DNA from: Bradyrhizobium centrolobii
GTDB taxonomy: Bacteria; Pseudomonadota; Alphaproteobacteria; Rhizobiales; Xanthobacteraceae
Assembly (NCBI RefSeq): GCF_001641635.1
Contig: NZ_LUUB01000081.1
Location: 1-64,000, forward strand
Direction: 5' to 3'
Length of the DNA: 64,000 nucleotides
Shown: piece by piece, positions 49,985 to 58,615 of the stretch
Layout: each line of letters begins with the position of its first letter
Position numbering within the stretch: position 1 is the first letter of the stretch
The notes under the pieces: generated by a model
Database searches by the model: none
The model's input: only the letters and a program-made list of their open reading frames with translations
Told to the model about the DNA's origin: nothing
Program-made: the position numbers and the translations under genes

Positions 49985-50875
49985 ATGAAGATATCGATTT
50001 TCCTCACCGTGCTCGCCGCGCTCGCTATCGGAGTTGGATCGGCCGCCGCGCAAAACCCGCCGCAGACCTCGACCAAAAAGGTCGACGGCACCGAGAACGT
50101 CTACATCTTCCGCTACGGCGGCCATCAGTCGATGTTCGTGGTGACGCCGCAGGGCGTGATCGCGACCGACCCGATCTCGTATTTACGTCCGGCAAAGCCC
50201 TATATCGACGCCATCAAGGCGGTCACGGACAAGCCGATCAAATACGTCATCTACAGCCACCACCACTATGATCACATCGCCGGCGGCCAGCCGTTCAAGG
50301 ACCTCGGCGCCACCTTCATCGCCCATCGCCGCACCAAGGAGCGCCTGCTCGAGCTGAAGAAGCAGAACGCGCTCCTGGCTGACGTCGTGATGCCGGACCA
50401 GGTGGTCGACGACAAGAAGACCATCACGCTCGGCGGCACCTCGCTGGAGCTGAACTATGTCGGCCGCAACCATTCCGACAATTCGCTGGTGATGCGGCTG
50501 CCAAAAGAGAAGCTCGTCTTCGTCGTGGACTTCGCGCCAATCGAGTCCGTGCAGTTCCGCAACATCCCGGACAACGCCTCGCCGTTGGAATATATCGCCT
50601 CGCTTAGGAGGCTCGCCTCGCTCGACTGGAAGCGGATGATCCCGGGTCACCCCTATGCCGGCGGCCGCCTCGGCACCAAGAAGGACGTCGAGGACGACAT
50701 CGCCTACATGGAGGACCTGTCGGCGGAGGTGAAGATGGCGGCCGATGCCGGCAAGTGTTTCGACACGGCAATGAAGGAAGTGAAACTGCCGAAATACGAG
50801 AAGTGGGCGAACTACGAGGCCAGCCTTCCCGCCAATGTGGAACGCTTCTGCTACTGGTGGGGCCGCGGCTATTGA
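49985..50875 (+). CDS. Exported MBL-fold metallo-hydrolase
   Basis: The 296-residue protein has a signal peptide (ISIFLTVLAALAIGVGSAAAQ) and the metallo-beta-lactamase fold: VIYSHHHYDHIAGG near residue 90 with the HxHxDH zinc motif, YVGRNHSDNS with a further histidine, FVVDFAP and MIPGHPYAGG. Overall it looks like a periplasmic hydrolase of unknown substrate; a beta-lactamase role is not implied. It converges with the DUF3551 gene, overlapping it by 7 bases. Confidence 0.88.
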   Translation: MKISIFLTVLAALAIGVGSAAAQNPPQTSTKKVDGTENVYIFRYGGHQSMFVVTPQGVIATDPISYLRPAKPYIDAIKAVTDKPIKYVIYSHHHYDHIAGGQPFKDLGATFIAHRRTKERLLELKKQNALLADVVMPDQVVDDKKTITLGGTSLELNYVGRNHSDNSLVMRLPKEKLVFVVDFAPIESVQFRNIPDNASPLEYIASLRRLASLDWKRMIPGHPYAGGRLGTKKDVEDDIAYMEDLSAEVKMAADAGKCFDTAMKEVKLPKYEKWANYEASLPANVERFCYWWGRGY

Positions 50876-51132
50876 GGGGGCTTCAACCTCTCCCTTCTGT
50901 TGCGGGGAGAGGCTTGCGCGAAATAGGGGTTTGCCAGGCAGGTCGCCGGGCGCCCCAACGCACTCGCCTTGCACTGGGCGAACGAGGGAAAAATGCAATC
51001 CATCCGCTCGCCCTCCAGTTCGCCGAAGACGCGCAGGCAGACCGGCGCGTTGCCTGCATAGGTCTGGGCGCGCGCGGGACCTGCGATCAGAAGCGCGGCG
51101 AGCACGGGAATGGCGAGGGTGAGCCTGAACAC
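50869..51132 (-). CDS. DUF3551 small exported protein
   Basis: The 87-residue protein starts at GTG 51132 behind AGGAGG. It has a signal peptide ending ARAQ near residue 23 and the family core APVCLRVFGELEGERMDCIFPSFAQCKASALGRPATCLANPYFA with four spaced cysteines that may form disulfides. DUF3551 proteins are abundant in Bradyrhizobium and their role is unknown. Confidence 0.85.
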   Translation of the reverse strand: MFRLTLAIPVLAALLIAGPARAQTYAGNAPVCLRVFGELEGERMDCIFPSFAQCKASALGRPATCLANPYFAQASPRNRRERLKPPQ

Positions 51133-51144
51133 GACAGCCTCCTA

Positions 51145-52182
51145 TCAGAGGAACATCTCGGTCAGATCGACAGTAGAACAATTACCGATCCGGTCAAAGT
51201 TCCGCGCGAGCCAGCTTCGCGTGGCCTCGCGCCCCTCGTCACGCAGTCGGCATAGCAGGCTCCAATCAGGATGGAACTGCGTGGCAGTGCCGAGCTGCGA
51301 CATCAACTGGTCGTTGCCGATCCAGTGCATGAACATGCGGCTGTGACTGTTGCTGTCGAGCTCGCCGTTGTCGATCAGCCGGGTGGCGAAGGCGATCGCG
51401 CGCATCTCGCGCATCAATGACGAATTGAAGCTGATCTCGTTGATGCGGTGGAGGACGTCGGCGGCGCTCGCCGGCAGTTCGTCGCGCCGGATCGCTGTGA
51501 CCTGCACGATGATGACGTCGTGGCTGCCCTTGCGATAGATCAGCGGAAAGATAGCGGGATTGCCGAGATAGCCGCCGTCCCAATAGTGCTCGCCGTCGAT
51601 CTCGACCGCCTGGAAGTAAGGCGGCAGGCAAGCCGAGGCGAGCACGGTTTCCGCGCTGAGCAGCGGCGTCTGGAACACCTTGATCTTGCCGGTGCGGACA
51701 TTGGTCGCGTTGAGAAAGAGCTGCGGGGCCTCCGGCGACGAATTGAGCCGGTCGAAATCGACCACGCGCTCCAGCAGGGACCGGAGCGGGTTGAAGTGGA
51801 ACGGGTTGAGCACGTCCGGCGGCATCGTGTGCGTCAGGGTGTGGATGAAGGCATGGACCGGGTGATATTCCGGCGGCAGCTTCAAGGCCTGGATCCACTG
51901 ATTGAGCGGCGAGAACAGGTCATAGGCCAGATCCATCCGCGAGACCTCGTACCATAACGCGTGCAGGTTCTGCCGCGCGGCTTCCGCTCCGCCGATGGCC
52001 ATGCCGGAGGCCAGCGCCACCGCATTCATCGCGCCGGCGCTGGTGGCGCTGATCGCCTCGATCGCGAGCCTGCCGTCCTCGAGCACCTGGTCCAGCACGC
52101 CCCAGACAAAAGCGCCGTGCGCGCCGCCGCCCTGGAGCGCGAAGTTGACGTTCTTCTGGTTCCCGGTCCCACAGGCGGTCAC
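51145..52182 (-). CDS. Patatin-like phospholipase family protein
   Basis: The 345-residue protein starts at GTG 52182, overlapping the PPK2 stop by GTGA; a longer frame upstream is only a shadow of PPK2. It has the patatin oxyanion loop ALQGGGAHGAFVWG, the nucleophile elbow ISATSAGAMNA (serine in ATSAG, with Ala replacing the usual first Gly), and the catalytic aspartate in YWDGGYLGNPA. Patatins are acyl hydrolases acting on lipids; some act in polyhydroxyalkanoate or membrane turnover. It is last in the operon of the Liv transporter. Confidence 0.88.
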   Translation of the reverse strand: MTACGTGNQKNVNFALQGGGAHGAFVWGVLDQVLEDGRLAIEAISATSAGAMNAVALASGMAIGGAEAARQNLHALWYEVSRMDLAYDLFSPLNQWIQALKLPPEYHPVHAFIHTLTHTMPPDVLNPFHFNPLRSLLERVVDFDRLNSSPEAPQLFLNATNVRTGKIKVFQTPLLSAETVLASACLPPYFQAVEIDGEHYWDGGYLGNPAIFPLIYRKGSHDVIIVQVTAIRRDELPASAADVLHRINEISFNSSLMREMRAIAFATRLIDNGELDSNSHSRMFMHWIGNDQLMSQLGTATQFHPDWSLLCRLRDEGREATRSWLARNFDRIGNCSTVDLTEMFL

Positions 52183-53108
52183 TTTGCGCGCTTCCTGCCT
52201 CCGTTCCCTTCGCTCTCCAGCGCTTTCCGTACCTCGGCGAACTCGCGCAGCGAGGTGTTGTCGGCGCGCGGAAAACGCAGGTCGAGCTTTTCGAGCGCGG
52301 CGACGATCACCGAGCCGATGACGACCCGCGCGAACCATTTGTGGTCGGCCGGTACGACATACCAGGGCGCATGAGGCGTTGCCGTGTGCCGGACGATATC
52401 CTGGTACACCGCCTGATATCGCGACCACAGCGCACGCTCGCTGATATCGTCCATGGAGAACTTCCACTGCTTGGCCGGATCCTCCAGCCGGTCGAGAAAG
52501 CGCTCGCGCTGCTCCTCCTTGGAGAGATTGAGAAAGAACTTCAGCACCACCGTGCCGTTGCGCGTCAGGTAGCGCTCGAAGGCGGAGATGTCCTCGAACC
52601 GCTCCCTCCAGATATTCCTGGTCACGAGCTTTGGCGGCAGCTTCTCCTTGGCGAGGATCTCCGGATGCACGCGCGTCACCAGGCACTCCTCGTAATGAGA
52701 GCGGTTGAAGATGCCGATGCGGCCGCGCTCCGGCAGTGCGAGCACATGACGCCAGAGAAAATCGTGGTCGAGCTCCTTGCTGCTCGGCTGCTTGAAGGCA
52801 TGGACCTCGCAGCCCTGCGGGTTGATGCCCTCGAAGATCGCCTTGATCGCGGAGTCCTTGCCGCCCGCGTCCATGCCCTGGAGCACGATCAGGAGCGACC
52901 AGCGATCCTGGGCGTAGAGCTGCTCCTGGAACGCGATAAGGCGCTTCTTGTTGGCCTCGAGGATCTCCTGCCCCTGCTCCTTGTCGAGGCCGCCCATTTC
53001 GTTGGTCTTGTGCGCCTTGAGGCGAAACTTGCCGGACCCGTCGTAGCGGAAGGGCGTGATGTATTGGTCGAGTTGTTCGGCGAGCGATTTTGACGGCTTC
53101 TTGCTCAT
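52179..53108 (-). CDS. PPK2-family polyphosphate kinase
   Basis: The 309-residue single-domain enzyme transfers phosphate between polyphosphate and nucleotides. It has Walker A LQGMDAGGKDSAIK near residue 75, KQPSSKELDHDFLWR, Walker B RIGIFNRSHYEECLVTRVHP and a basic lid region IWRERFEDISAFERYLTRNGTV. Substrate class (ADP, GDP or NMP) cannot be decided from sequence. It overlaps both neighbours by 4 bases (ATGA and GTGA), so it is translated together with livM upstream and patatin downstream. Confidence 0.93.
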   Translation of the reverse strand: MSKKPSKSLAEQLDQYITPFRYDGSGKFRLKAHKTNEMGGLDKEQGQEILEANKKRLIAFQEQLYAQDRWSLLIVLQGMDAGGKDSAIKAIFEGINPQGCEVHAFKQPSSKELDHDFLWRHVLALPERGRIGIFNRSHYEECLVTRVHPEILAKEKLPPKLVTRNIWRERFEDISAFERYLTRNGTVVLKFFLNLSKEEQRERFLDRLEDPAKQWKFSMDDISERALWSRYQAVYQDIVRHTATPHAPWYVVPADHKWFARVVIGSVIVAALEKLDLRFPRADNTSLREFAEVRKALESEGNGGRKRAK

Positions 53109-54088
53109 GAGCTCGAGGATACCTTGCGTTGCGGCTTCAATCGGTCGAGCACGCTACCAAGGATGCCTTTGGGAAGGAATATGATGAAAAGGACGAGCAG
53201 CACGCCGTAGACGAGGTTATCCCAGCCGACCGCCTTGGTGCCGAAGCCGATGCGCAGGGTCTCCGCAAGCAGGATGGTGATAATGGCGCCGACGGTCGGG
53301 CCGAGCGAGACGAAGAGACCGCCGACGATCGCCGCGAACACCATCTGGAGCGATACGGCGATGCCGCTGACCGTGTCGGGCGTGATGAACATCTGGTACT
53401 GGCAGTAGATCGCGCCGGCGAGCGCCGTCATCAGCGCGCTGATCAGCGTGATCTTGAGCTTCTCGGCGGTGACGTCGACGCCTGCAGCCGCCGCGGCGTC
53501 CTCATCCTCCGAGATCGCCTCGAGCGCGCAGCGGCTCATGCTGCGGTCGATCCAGTGCCAGACCACGAGGCCCGCGAGCCAGACCGCGAGCGCGATCAGA
53601 TACCAGGCCGTCTTGTCGTCGAACTGCAGCGCCAGCAGTTTGTTGGCAGAAGCGCGATTCGGCGTATAGCCGAGCGAGCCACCGGTGTAGTCGCGCGTTG
53701 CCGTGATGACCTGGAGCACGATGCCGGAGAGCGCGAGCGTCACCAGCACGAAATAATGCCCGGTGATGCGGAAGCGGAAGCAGGGATAACCGACGACAAG
53801 CGCCAGCGCGCCTGCCGCGACCATGCTGACGGGAATGCCGATCCACGGCGACAGGCCGAGATGATTCCAGAGCAGCGCCGTGACATAGGCGCCGATCCCC
53901 ATGAAGCCGCCGTGCCCCAGCGAGACGAGGCCGAACCGCCCCATCATCGACCAGGAGGTGTAGGCGAACGACCAGATCAGGATCAGCACCAGGATGTGCA
54001 GATGGTAGGGATCGCGATAGACGAAGGGCAGCGCTATCAGCGCCGCTAATCCAACGGCCCACGCTGCAAGCCGGCCCCGCCTCGTCAT
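53105..54088 (-). CDS. livM: Branched-chain amino-acid-type ABC permease LivM, second system
   Basis: The 327-residue membrane protein starts at ATG 54088, overlapping livH by 4 bases; the longer frame is a shadow of livH. It contains SWSMMGRFGLVSLGHGGFMGIGAYVTAL, the conserved LivM segment, and VGGLFVSLGPTVGAIITI as coupling region. It ends overlapping the PPK2 start by ATGA. Length is normal for LivM. Confidence 0.92.
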   Translation of the reverse strand: MTRRGRLAAWAVGLAALIALPFVYRDPYHLHILVLILIWSFAYTSWSMMGRFGLVSLGHGGFMGIGAYVTALLWNHLGLSPWIGIPVSMVAAGALALVVGYPCFRFRITGHYFVLVTLALSGIVLQVITATRDYTGGSLGYTPNRASANKLLALQFDDKTAWYLIALAVWLAGLVVWHWIDRSMSRCALEAISEDEDAAAAAGVDVTAEKLKITLISALMTALAGAIYCQYQMFITPDTVSGIAVSLQMVFAAIVGGLFVSLGPTVGAIITILLAETLRIGFGTKAVGWDNLVYGVLLVLFIIFLPKGILGSVLDRLKPQRKVSSSS

Positions 54089-54966
54089 CGGCGCCTCGCA
54101 AGCAGGCCCGCGGGCCGGATGAACATCATGACGATGAAGAACGCGAAGGCAAGCACATAGCCCCATTCGAGATCGGAGAACAGGCCACCGAGCGAGATGA
54201 TCTCGGCGAATACGAAGGCGGCAATGAAGCCGCCGATGAAATTGCCGAGCCCGCCGAGCACGCAGATCAGGAAGGTGATCGGCCCGAATGACAGGCCGAC
54301 GAAGGGATGTACGTCGTATTGCAGCACCAGAAGGCACGCGGCGAGCCCGGCGAGCGCACCGCCCAGCGCAGAGGTAATGATATAGATCCGCTTCGTGTCG
54401 ACACCCATCAGCGCCATGATCTGGCGGTCCTGGGAAATGGCGCGGATCGCGGTGCCGGTAAAGGTGCGCGTCATGAACAGATAGACCGCGACCATGCCGA
54501 CCAGCGCAGCCACGAACGAGAGCAGTCGTGCGTAGCTGAAATTCATGTCACCGAAGGCCAGCACCGGCAGGCGGATGCCGAGATTGCGGAAGTCGATGCC
54601 GAAGGCGACGGTGGCAAAGCTCTGGAGCACGAACAGCACCCCGCCGGTCGCGAGCAACTGGTTGATCGGCGGTGCGGTGAGCAGCGGCGCGATCACGAGG
54701 TAGTGCAGCAGGGCGCCGAGGATCGCGACCAGCAGGATGGTGAACGGCGCGGCGATGAAATAGCTGATGCCGTAATACTGTACCATGAAATACATCGCAT
54801 ACATGCCGATCATCACGAGCTCGGCATAGCAGATCCAGGTCACGTCGATGACGCCGAATATCAGGTTCAGCCCGAGCGCAAGCAGCGCCAGCACGCCACC
54901 GAGCAGGATGCCGTTGATTACCGCCTCCAGCAGGTAGATGTCGAAGATGTCCAGAAATGCCTGCAT
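54085..54966 (-). CDS. livH: Branched-chain amino-acid-type ABC permease LivH, second system
   Basis: The 293-residue membrane protein has INGILLGGVLALLALGLNLIFGVI at the start and LGGLGNFIGGFIAAFVFAEI as coupling region, typical of LivH. It pairs with the LivM encoded immediately downstream. It follows the LivF gene by 15 bases. Confidence 0.92.
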   Translation of the reverse strand: MQAFLDIFDIYLLEAVINGILLGGVLALLALGLNLIFGVIDVTWICYAELVMIGMYAMYFMVQYYGISYFIAAPFTILLVAILGALLHYLVIAPLLTAPPINQLLATGGVLFVLQSFATVAFGIDFRNLGIRLPVLAFGDMNFSYARLLSFVAALVGMVAVYLFMTRTFTGTAIRAISQDRQIMALMGVDTKRIYIITSALGGALAGLAACLLVLQYDVHPFVGLSFGPITFLICVLGGLGNFIGGFIAAFVFAEIISLGGLFSDLEWGYVLAFAFFIVMMFIRPAGLLARRR

Positions 54967-54981
54967 GCGCTCTGCCCGTCC

Positions 54982-55686
54982 TCACACCCCGAGATAAGCT
55001 TCCTTGACCGTGTCGCTCGCCAGCATCTCGGCCGAGGTGCCCGAGCTGCGGATCGTGCCGGCCTCGATCAGATAGGCGCGGTCGACCACGCGCAGCACCT
55101 GCTGCACGTTCTGCTCGACGATCAGCACGGTCAGGCCGCTCGCGCGGATGCGCTTCACGAGTTGGAACACCTGCTGCACCACGACCGGCGCGAGCCCCGC
55201 TGAAGGCTCGTCGAGCAGCAGCAGTTTTGGATTCGACATCAGCGCGCGGCCGATCGCGCACATCTGCTGCTCGCCGCCGGACATGGTGCCGGCCATCTGG
55301 TGGCGGCGCTCCTTCAGGCGCGGAAACAGCTCGAAGACGATATCGAGCCGCTCCGCATATTTTCCGCGCGCCTCCTTCATGAAGGCGCCCATCTTGAGAT
55401 TGTCGTCGACCGAAAGCCGCGGAAACAGCCGACGGTTCTCCGGCACATGGGCGATACCGAGGCTGACGATGCGGTGCGCCGGCGTCGCCACGACGTCGAC
55501 GCGTTCCATCCTGATCGATCCGCGCAGGGGGCGGATCAGGCCCGAGATCACGCGCATCAGGGTGGTCTTGCCAGCGCCGTTCGGTCCGATGACGCCGACC
55601 GCCTCGCCGGCCTTCACGTCGAGATTGACGTCGAACAGCGCCTGGAAGCTGCCATAGCCGGCATCGACGGAACGAAGTTCCAGCAT
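54982..55686 (-). CDS. livF: Branched-chain amino-acid-type ABC ATPase LivF, second system
   Basis: The 234-residue ATPase has Walker A GPNGAGKTTLMR, canonical signature MSGGEQQMCAIGRALM, Walker B LLLLDEPSAGLAP and the LivF-type VLIVEQNVQQVL. It begins 4 bases after the LivG gene ends. It forms an asymmetric ATPase pair with LivG. Confidence 0.94.
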   Translation of the reverse strand: MLELRSVDAGYGSFQALFDVNLDVKAGEAVGVIGPNGAGKTTLMRVISGLIRPLRGSIRMERVDVVATPAHRIVSLGIAHVPENRRLFPRLSVDDNLKMGAFMKEARGKYAERLDIVFELFPRLKERRHQMAGTMSGGEQQMCAIGRALMSNPKLLLLDEPSAGLAPVVVQQVFQLVKRIRASGLTVLIVEQNVQQVLRVVDRAYLIEAGTIRSSGTSAEMLASDTVKEAYLGV

Positions 55687-55690
55687 GGCG

Positions 55691-56458
55691 CTACACTCCG
55701 GCCCGGCGGCGCGCTTCGGCGGCCGCGGCCTGTATTGTCTCGGCGTCGGTGCCGAGATAGACCTCGATCACGCGCGGATCGCTCGCAACCGCGCTCGGCA
55801 GCCCTTCAGAGATCTTCTCGCCATGATCGAGCACCATCACGCGGTCGACCACGCGCATCAGGACGCCCATGATGTGCTCGACCCAGATGATGGTGATGCC
55901 GAGTTCGTCGCGAATCTTTCGCAGCATGTCGGCCGCCTGGTCCATCTCGGTCTCGTCGAGGCCGCCGAGGCTCTCGTCGGCGAGCAGCAATTTTGGCGCG
56001 GTCGCAAGCGCCTTCGCAAGTTCGAGCTTCTTCAAGCCGGCCGCGCCTAAGCCGTCGACGGGCGCATGCCGATCGGTCGGCAGGCCGACCATCGCGAGCG
56101 CGCGCTCGGCCGCCTCCTCGGCCTTGACGCGGCTGTGGCGGCCCTGGCCGTAGAAGCCGGCGAGCGCGACGTTCTCGAAGATGGTCAGGCGGCGAAACGG
56201 CCGCGGGATCTGGAAGGTGCGACCGATGCCGCGGTTGATGATCCGATGCGGGGCAAGGCCTGCGATCTCGTGCCCGGCGAACACAATGGATCCAGCGGTT
56301 GGAGGAAGCGTGCCGGAGAGCATGTTGAAGATCGTGCTCTTGCCCGAGCCGTTGGGCCCGATCAGGCCGAGGATCTCGCCCTGATCGACCCTGAACGACA
56401 CGTTGTTGACGGCCTTGAAGCCGCCGAACCGCTTCACCAGCCCGCTGACCTCCAGCAC
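55691..56458 (-). CDS. livG: Branched-chain amino-acid-type ABC ATPase LivG with degenerate signature
   Basis: The 255-residue ATPase has Walker A GPNGSGKSTIFN and the LivG-type IIWVEHIMGVLM switch. The ABC signature reads LGAAGLKKLELAKALA instead of an LSGGQ-like motif, and Walker B ends LLADESLGG rather than DEP. The same region is degenerate in the LivG half of the fused ATPase at 4334-5815. It starts 15 bases after the binding-protein gene. Confidence 0.92.
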   Translation of the reverse strand: MLEVSGLVKRFGGFKAVNNVSFRVDQGEILGLIGPNGSGKSTIFNMLSGTLPPTAGSIVFAGHEIAGLAPHRIINRGIGRTFQIPRPFRRLTIFENVALAGFYGQGRHSRVKAEEAAERALAMVGLPTDRHAPVDGLGAAGLKKLELAKALATAPKLLLADESLGGLDETEMDQAADMLRKIRDELGITIIWVEHIMGVLMRVVDRVMVLDHGEKISEGLPSAVASDPRVIEVYLGTDAETIQAAAAEARRRAGV

Positions 56459-56473
56459 CGCCGCTCTCCGCCG

Positions 56474-57784
56474 CTACTGGTTGCTGTAGGTGGTGCCCTT
56501 CGGCAGCGGCAGCACCGCCTCGCGCTGCGCCTGGCTCTTGGGCCACACCACATAGGACTTGTCGTCGAGATACTGGATGACGACGGGGAACGAGCGCTCG
56601 TTCTGGCCCGCCATCGGCGTCCCCTCGCCGTAGAACTTGACGCCGAAGCCGAGCATCGTGCCACCTTCCGGGATGTCGGTGTCGAGCGCCGCCTTGCGCA
56701 GCGCGTCGGGATCGACGCCGCCATACTTCTTGATCGCGCGCGGCAGCACGTCGTTCATGAACACGTAGGTGTTGGAGGCGCCGATGCCGACATGGGCCGA
56801 GCGGATGGCGACGCCAGGCTTGATCTTGTCGAATTCCTCGCCGACCATCTTGATGACGGGCGCGAGCTTCGGATCCATGGTCTTCTGGTTGGCGAGCCAG
56901 ATCGAGATCGGATCGGCGTTGAAGATGTAGGTGGCGTCCGCACCGAGGCCTTCCTTCAGCTTCTCATAAACGCCGTAGCCCGCGCCATGGCCCATCAGCG
57001 CTCCGAACTTCAATCCCTGCTCGCGGGCCTGGCGCAAGAGCAGCGTGATGTCGGGATTGTAGCCGGTGTGGAAGATCACGTCGGGCCTGGCGCGCTTCAG
57101 CTTGGTCACCAGTGCGGACAGGTCCGGCGCGGTCGCCGAATAGCCTTCCTTCAGCACGACATTGAAGCCGGCCTTCTTGGCGCCTGCCTCGTTGCCCTTG
57201 GAGACGTCGACGCCATAGGCGCCGTCCTCGTGGATGATGGCGACGCGCAGGTCCTTCGGCTCCTTGCCGAACTTCTCCCTGGCGTTCTGCGCGATGAAGT
57301 CCATCGTCATCATGCCGAACTGGTCGCCGCTCGCCTGCGGGCGGAACACGTATTTGTAATTCTTGTCGTTGAACACGGCCGACGAGATGCATGTCGTCAT
57401 CCACATGAACTTCTTCAGCTGCTCGACACGGGCGGCCACCGGCACGCATTGCGCCGAGGAGAAGAAGCCGAGCACCATGTCGACCTTCTCCTGCTCGAGC
57501 AGGCGGACGGATTCGTTGATGGCGACGTCTGGCTTGCTCTGCGCGTCGGCATAGACCGCCTCGACCTTGTAGCCCTCGACGCCGGTCTTGCTGTACTGGT
57601 CGAGGATGATCTTGGTGCCGATATATTCGAGCTCCGACCCGCCGCCCGCGAGCGGCCCGGTCAGGTCGAAAATCACGCCGATCTTGATCTTTTTCTCCTG
57701 GGCCTGGGCGGACATCGCCAAGCCCGTCGCCGCAACCGCGATCAACAGCCCACGTACCAAGCGGGCAGCCATGCGCACGCGCAT
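56474..57784 (-). CDS. ABC transporter periplasmic binding protein, branched-chain amino-acid type
   Basis: The 436-residue protein has a Sec signal peptide ending SAQAQ near residue 28, then KKIKIGVIFDLTGPLAGGGS. It is most like the Tat-exported protein at 7283-8593 (shared GYNPDITLLLRQARE and AIIHEDGAYGVDV segments). Start ATG 57784 follows GGGAGGTTTAG. It is first in an operon of seven genes and defines the transporter's ligand, which is unknown. Confidence 0.92.
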   Translation of the reverse strand: MRVRMAARLVRGLLIAVAATGLAMSAQAQEKKIKIGVIFDLTGPLAGGGSELEYIGTKIILDQYSKTGVEGYKVEAVYADAQSKPDVAINESVRLLEQEKVDMVLGFFSSAQCVPVAARVEQLKKFMWMTTCISSAVFNDKNYKYVFRPQASGDQFGMMTMDFIAQNAREKFGKEPKDLRVAIIHEDGAYGVDVSKGNEAGAKKAGFNVVLKEGYSATAPDLSALVTKLKRARPDVIFHTGYNPDITLLLRQAREQGLKFGALMGHGAGYGVYEKLKEGLGADATYIFNADPISIWLANQKTMDPKLAPVIKMVGEEFDKIKPGVAIRSAHVGIGASNTYVFMNDVLPRAIKKYGGVDPDALRKAALDTDIPEGGTMLGFGVKFYGEGTPMAGQNERSFPVVIQYLDDKSYVVWPKSQAQREAVLPLPKGTTYSNQ

Positions 57785-57880
57785 CTAAACCTCCCTGGAC
57801 GATTGTGCATTGCAGTCTTTTTTGCTTTTGCTTTTTCGCCCATCACATGGGTTGAGCGATGCGATGTCAAGCCTTGCGCG

Positions 57881-58585
57881 TCAGCGCGCGGCGAACTGCT
57901 GCGCGACGAAGGCCGTGACAAAACGCGGCATGGCCGGCGTGAGATCACTCATCCCGCGCACGAGATGGATGGCCGCAAGCTCGGGCTCGGCCTGGCCTGC
58001 GAGGTTGGCTTCGATCCGGGCACGGACCGCCTCTCCCGGCATGTCCAGGTTGAGGATCTGCATCATCGCAATCGCGCGGCCGGTAACGACGCAGTGCCAG
58101 TCTGCGTCCGCCGCGTAGTCGGCGGCGGTCAGGCCGGTCTCCTCCTCGAGCTCGCGGACGACGCTGCCGGGGATGTCGAGCGCGCCGTCCCTGACGTCGT
58201 CGAGGTCAGGCGTGCCTGACGGGAAATAGATGCGGCCGGCATTGGACGTATGCTGCCCCATCTCGCCCATCACGAAGGCGCCGTCGGAGGCCCGCAGCGC
58301 GCCCATGCCGAAGCCGTTGAACACGGCCGTGTCCGGAAAGCCCCAGTCCCGCCAGGCGAGGAAGCTCGCGAAGTCGGTCTCGAAATAGGTTGCGGCGAAA
58401 TGGCCGTCCGAGAACACGGGATCGCGCCCGAGCAGGACACGGCCGTTCCAGAGCTGCGGCCGCTCGCGCTGCTGCTCGGCGAAATGCGTGTCGATCTCGG
58501 CGCGCCGTTGTTCGGCGAACGGCCACGGGATCGGGCGCACGGCAAGATCAAGCGTCGTGACGCGATGAATGACCGAGGATGTCAT
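57881..58585 (-). CDS. Nudix-hydrolase-like protein
   Basis: The 234-residue protein contains VVRELEEETGL near residue 143, matching the second half of the Nudix box (REUXEEXGU), which binds the metal. The first half of the box is degenerate, with no G-x5-E. The N-terminal half has no clear motif. Nudix enzymes hydrolyse nucleoside diphosphates linked to other groups. It is 30 bases downstream of the binding-protein gene on the same strand, so they may share a transcript. Confidence 0.75.
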   Translation of the reverse strand: MTSSVIHRVTTLDLAVRPIPWPFAEQRRAEIDTHFAEQQRERPQLWNGRVLLGRDPVFSDGHFAATYFETDFASFLAWRDWGFPDTAVFNGFGMGALRASDGAFVMGEMGQHTSNAGRIYFPSGTPDLDDVRDGALDIPGSVVRELEEETGLTAADYAADADWHCVVTGRAIAMMQILNLDMPGEAVRARIEANLAGQAEPELAAIHLVRGMSDLTPAMPRFVTAFVAQQFAAR

Positions 58586-58615
58586 GACGGGTCGATTACC
58601 ACGCCTTCGCGTCAG

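Noticed and set aside
52183..52686. N-terminal extension of the patatin
   Set aside because: It is a reading of the PPK2 gene in another frame, and the patatin fold begins right after GTG 52182.
56066..58219. Rightward 717-residue frame over livG and the binding-protein gene
   Set aside because: It is the antisense shadow of two clearly recognisable transporter genes.
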